DNA of 34,449 nucleotides, taken from positions 1 through 34,449 of the forward strand of contig DASRMS010000011.1 of assembly GCA_035647835.1 (NCBI GenBank). Direction: 5' to 3'. The first letter of the stretch is position 1. Every line of letters begins with the position of its first letter. Shown here piece by piece: positions 33,106-34,449 of this stretch. This DNA comes from UBA9865 sp035647835 (GTDB taxonomy: Bacteria > Bacillota > Dethiobacteria > Dethiobacterales > Dethiobacteraceae). A program made the translations under genes and the position numbers. The notes under the pieces are model-generated. The model was not told the DNA's origin, made no database searches, and saw only the letters and a list, made by a program, of their open reading frames with translations.

Positions 33106-33205
33106 GAACTAATGGAGGAATGATGGAGATTTTGTGGAGAGGATAAATATCTATGAAAACAGGCAATTTAGAAGTGAGAGGCCGTTTAGTTTAGGAGGGT
33201 CAAAT

Positions 33206-34449
33206 ATGAAACAAAAGAAGTTAAAAAAGGCACTGCTCATAGGTGCAGGGGCGGCCACTGGTCTGACTGCAGCCAAACTTATGGTCAGAGGAGCGATTAA
33301 CAAAACACATGATCATGCCCTGAAAATTCTCATGGAAGATAAGTATGATGAAAATATGTGGGAACTGATTTCAGCCGCAACCCGCATTGGTTTGCAAAAT
33401 GTGCTAGAGACAAATCTGCGTGCCACTGAAGGGAAAGCTATCGCCCGTCCCATGGGTTCACCCAAAAAGTTTCCCAGTTTAGATGATCTAGTCTTCACTT
33501 TCGCGCAAATGTATATAATGCCCACGCCACTAGAAGCAAATATCGATACCACGGTAGTCATTGGCAAAAAAGCGAAAAAACCATTCACGGTCGATTTTCC
33601 CATAATGATCGCACCCATGGCCTATGGTGAAGCCCTAAGTAAAAAAGCGAAAATTGCGCTGGCTAAAGGGGCCGCACTGGCTGGTACATCTACCAATACC
33701 GGCGAAGGACCCTTTCTCCCCGAAGAGCGTAAAGCTGCTAAATATTTAATTTTTCAGTTTAACCGTGGTGATTGGAACAAAGACCCAGAGATCATCCGCC
33801 AATGTGATGCTATAGAAATTCAGATTGGCCAAGGGGCCTTAGGGGGAGTGGGTCATGTGATGCCTGCGGAAATGATTGATAAAGAGTTGCGTGAAGCTTT
33901 TAGTTTTCCCAAAGGCAAAGATGCTGTGGCTCATTCTCGGCAACCAGGCGTAGAAAGTCCCGAGGATTTTACTAGGCTGGTAAGCAGACTAAAAGAGCAA
34001 GGTGAAGGTATTCCCATTGGGGTCAAAATGGCTGCCGGCAAACATCTAGAAGCTGATTTACGTATTCTCTGTGAGGCCGGCATCGATTATATTGCGATGG
34101 AAGGAGCTGAAGCCGCCACCAAGTCTTCAGCGCCAATTTTACAAGATGACTTTGGAGTACCGATGGTTTTTGCCATCAGTCGTGCTGCTAACTGGCTAAA
34201 AGAAAATGGGTACAGCGACAAAGTGACACTGATTGCCAGCGGTAAAATGCGCACCCCCGGGGATGTGCTTAAGGCATGTGCTCTGGGAGCTGATGCTGTG
34301 TATATGGGAGCAACAGCACTTTTTGCTGTTGCTCATACACAAGTACTAAAACCACTACCTTTTGAGCCGCCCACACAAATAGTTTGGCATAATGGCAAAT
34401 ACGCTAAACAATTTAGCATTAAAAAAGGCACAAAATATTTATTTCAATT
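33206..34449 (+). CDS. FMN-binding glutamate-synthase-domain protein, membrane-anchored (3' end cut by window edge)
   Basis: An open frame of 414 complete codons running off the right edge, starting at ATG 33206 with AGGAGGG upstream. The N-terminus (MKQKKLKKALLIGAGAATG) is a probable membrane anchor. A GltB central/FMN-binding domain follows: PIMIAPMAYGEALSKKAKIA, GTSTNTGEGPF, EIQIGQGALGGVGHVMP, DYIAMEGAEAATKSSAP, IASGKMRTPGDVLKACALGAD. There is no N-terminal amidotransferase. Where classical GltS has the cysteines of the 3Fe-4S cluster this one reads GATALFAVAHTQVLKPLPFE, with no cysteines. It belongs to the stand-alone 'FMN-binding glutamate synthase family' group (YerD-like); the substrate is unproven. 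Confidence 0.87.
   Translation, partial: MKQKKLKKALLIGAGAATGLTAAKLMVRGAINKTHDHALKILMEDKYDENMWELISAATRIGLQNVLETNLRATEGKAIARPMGSPKKFPSLDDLVFTFAQMYIMPTPLEANIDTTVVIGKKAKKPFTVDFPIMIAPMAYGEALSKKAKIALAKGAALAGTSTNTGEGPFLPEERKAAKYLIFQFNRGDWNKDPEIIRQCDAIEIQIGQGALGGVGHVMPAEMIDKELREAFSFPKGKDAVAHSRQPGVESPEDFTRLVSRLKEQGEGIPIGVKMAAGKHLEADLRILCEAGIDYIAMEGAEAATKSSAPILQDDFGVPMVFAISRAANWLKENGYSDKVTLIASGKMRTPGDVLKACALGADAVYMGATALFAVAHTQVLKPLPFEPPTQIVWHNGKYAKQFSIKKGTKYLFQ

Noticed and set aside
33153..33194. 13-codon ORF before the GltB-domain gene
   Set aside because: It has a modest GGAGAGG and ends in the next ribosome site, but shows no regulatory codon run; it is too short to support as a gene.

Overview
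The window looks like the chromosome of an anaerobic, probably respiring Firmicute of the Clostridia/Peptococcaceae-like grade. The reasons are T-box and lysine-riboswitch control, sigma-A type TTGACA/TATAAT promoters with strong AGGAGG ribosome sites, a DapG-type aspartokinase, a LysM-3D cell-wall protein, selenocysteine machinery and a c-type cytochrome assembly operon. No rRNA, tRNA, CRISPR array, transposase or phage gene was seen. Almost every gene lies on the minus strand, so operons read from right to left. The exceptions are a 49-residue ORF near 24.7 kb and a partial gene at the right edge.

Layout, left to right. (1) 1-736: 5' part of hisZ, with its own promoter and a large dyad operator. 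(2) 801-9214: one long minus-strand unit, aroF-tyrA-aroA-bshC-bshB1-bshA-radical SAM, headed by a T-box leader (9381-9648). It joins aromatic amino acid synthesis to the complete bacillithiol pathway. (3) 9697-10692: a secreted LysM-3D protein whose leader contains a terminator. (4) 10980-15038: lysA-asd-dapG under a lysine riboswitch. (5) 15065-17652: an M14 peptidase, an iron-sulfur flavoprotein and an RseC-like membrane protein. (6) 17819-22518: ccmA-ccmB-ccmC-ccmD-ccmE-resB-ccsA, a cytochrome c assembly operon mixing System I and System II parts. (7) 22720-24842: an asparagine synthetase-like protein with a degenerate glutaminase site, and a divergent 49-residue ORF. (8) 24947-30452: selA-selB-selD and a PTS_EIIC_2 membrane protein; selD itself carries an in-frame UGA. 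(9) 30488-33049: a two-component system and a small secreted DUF2680 protein. (10) 33206-34449: 5' part of a membrane-anchored glutamate-synthase-domain protein.

The most unusual items are the hybrid Ccm/Ccs operon with a cysteine-type CcmE and no CcmF, G or H in view; the AsnB homologue in which Cys2, Asn74 and Glu76 of the glutaminase site are Ser, Asp and Lys; the UGA-containing selD; the bacillithiol genes under an aromatic T-box whose specifier does not read as an aromatic codon; and the 36-bp operator dyad at hisZ. All family assignments come from motifs read by eye; no database search was run.
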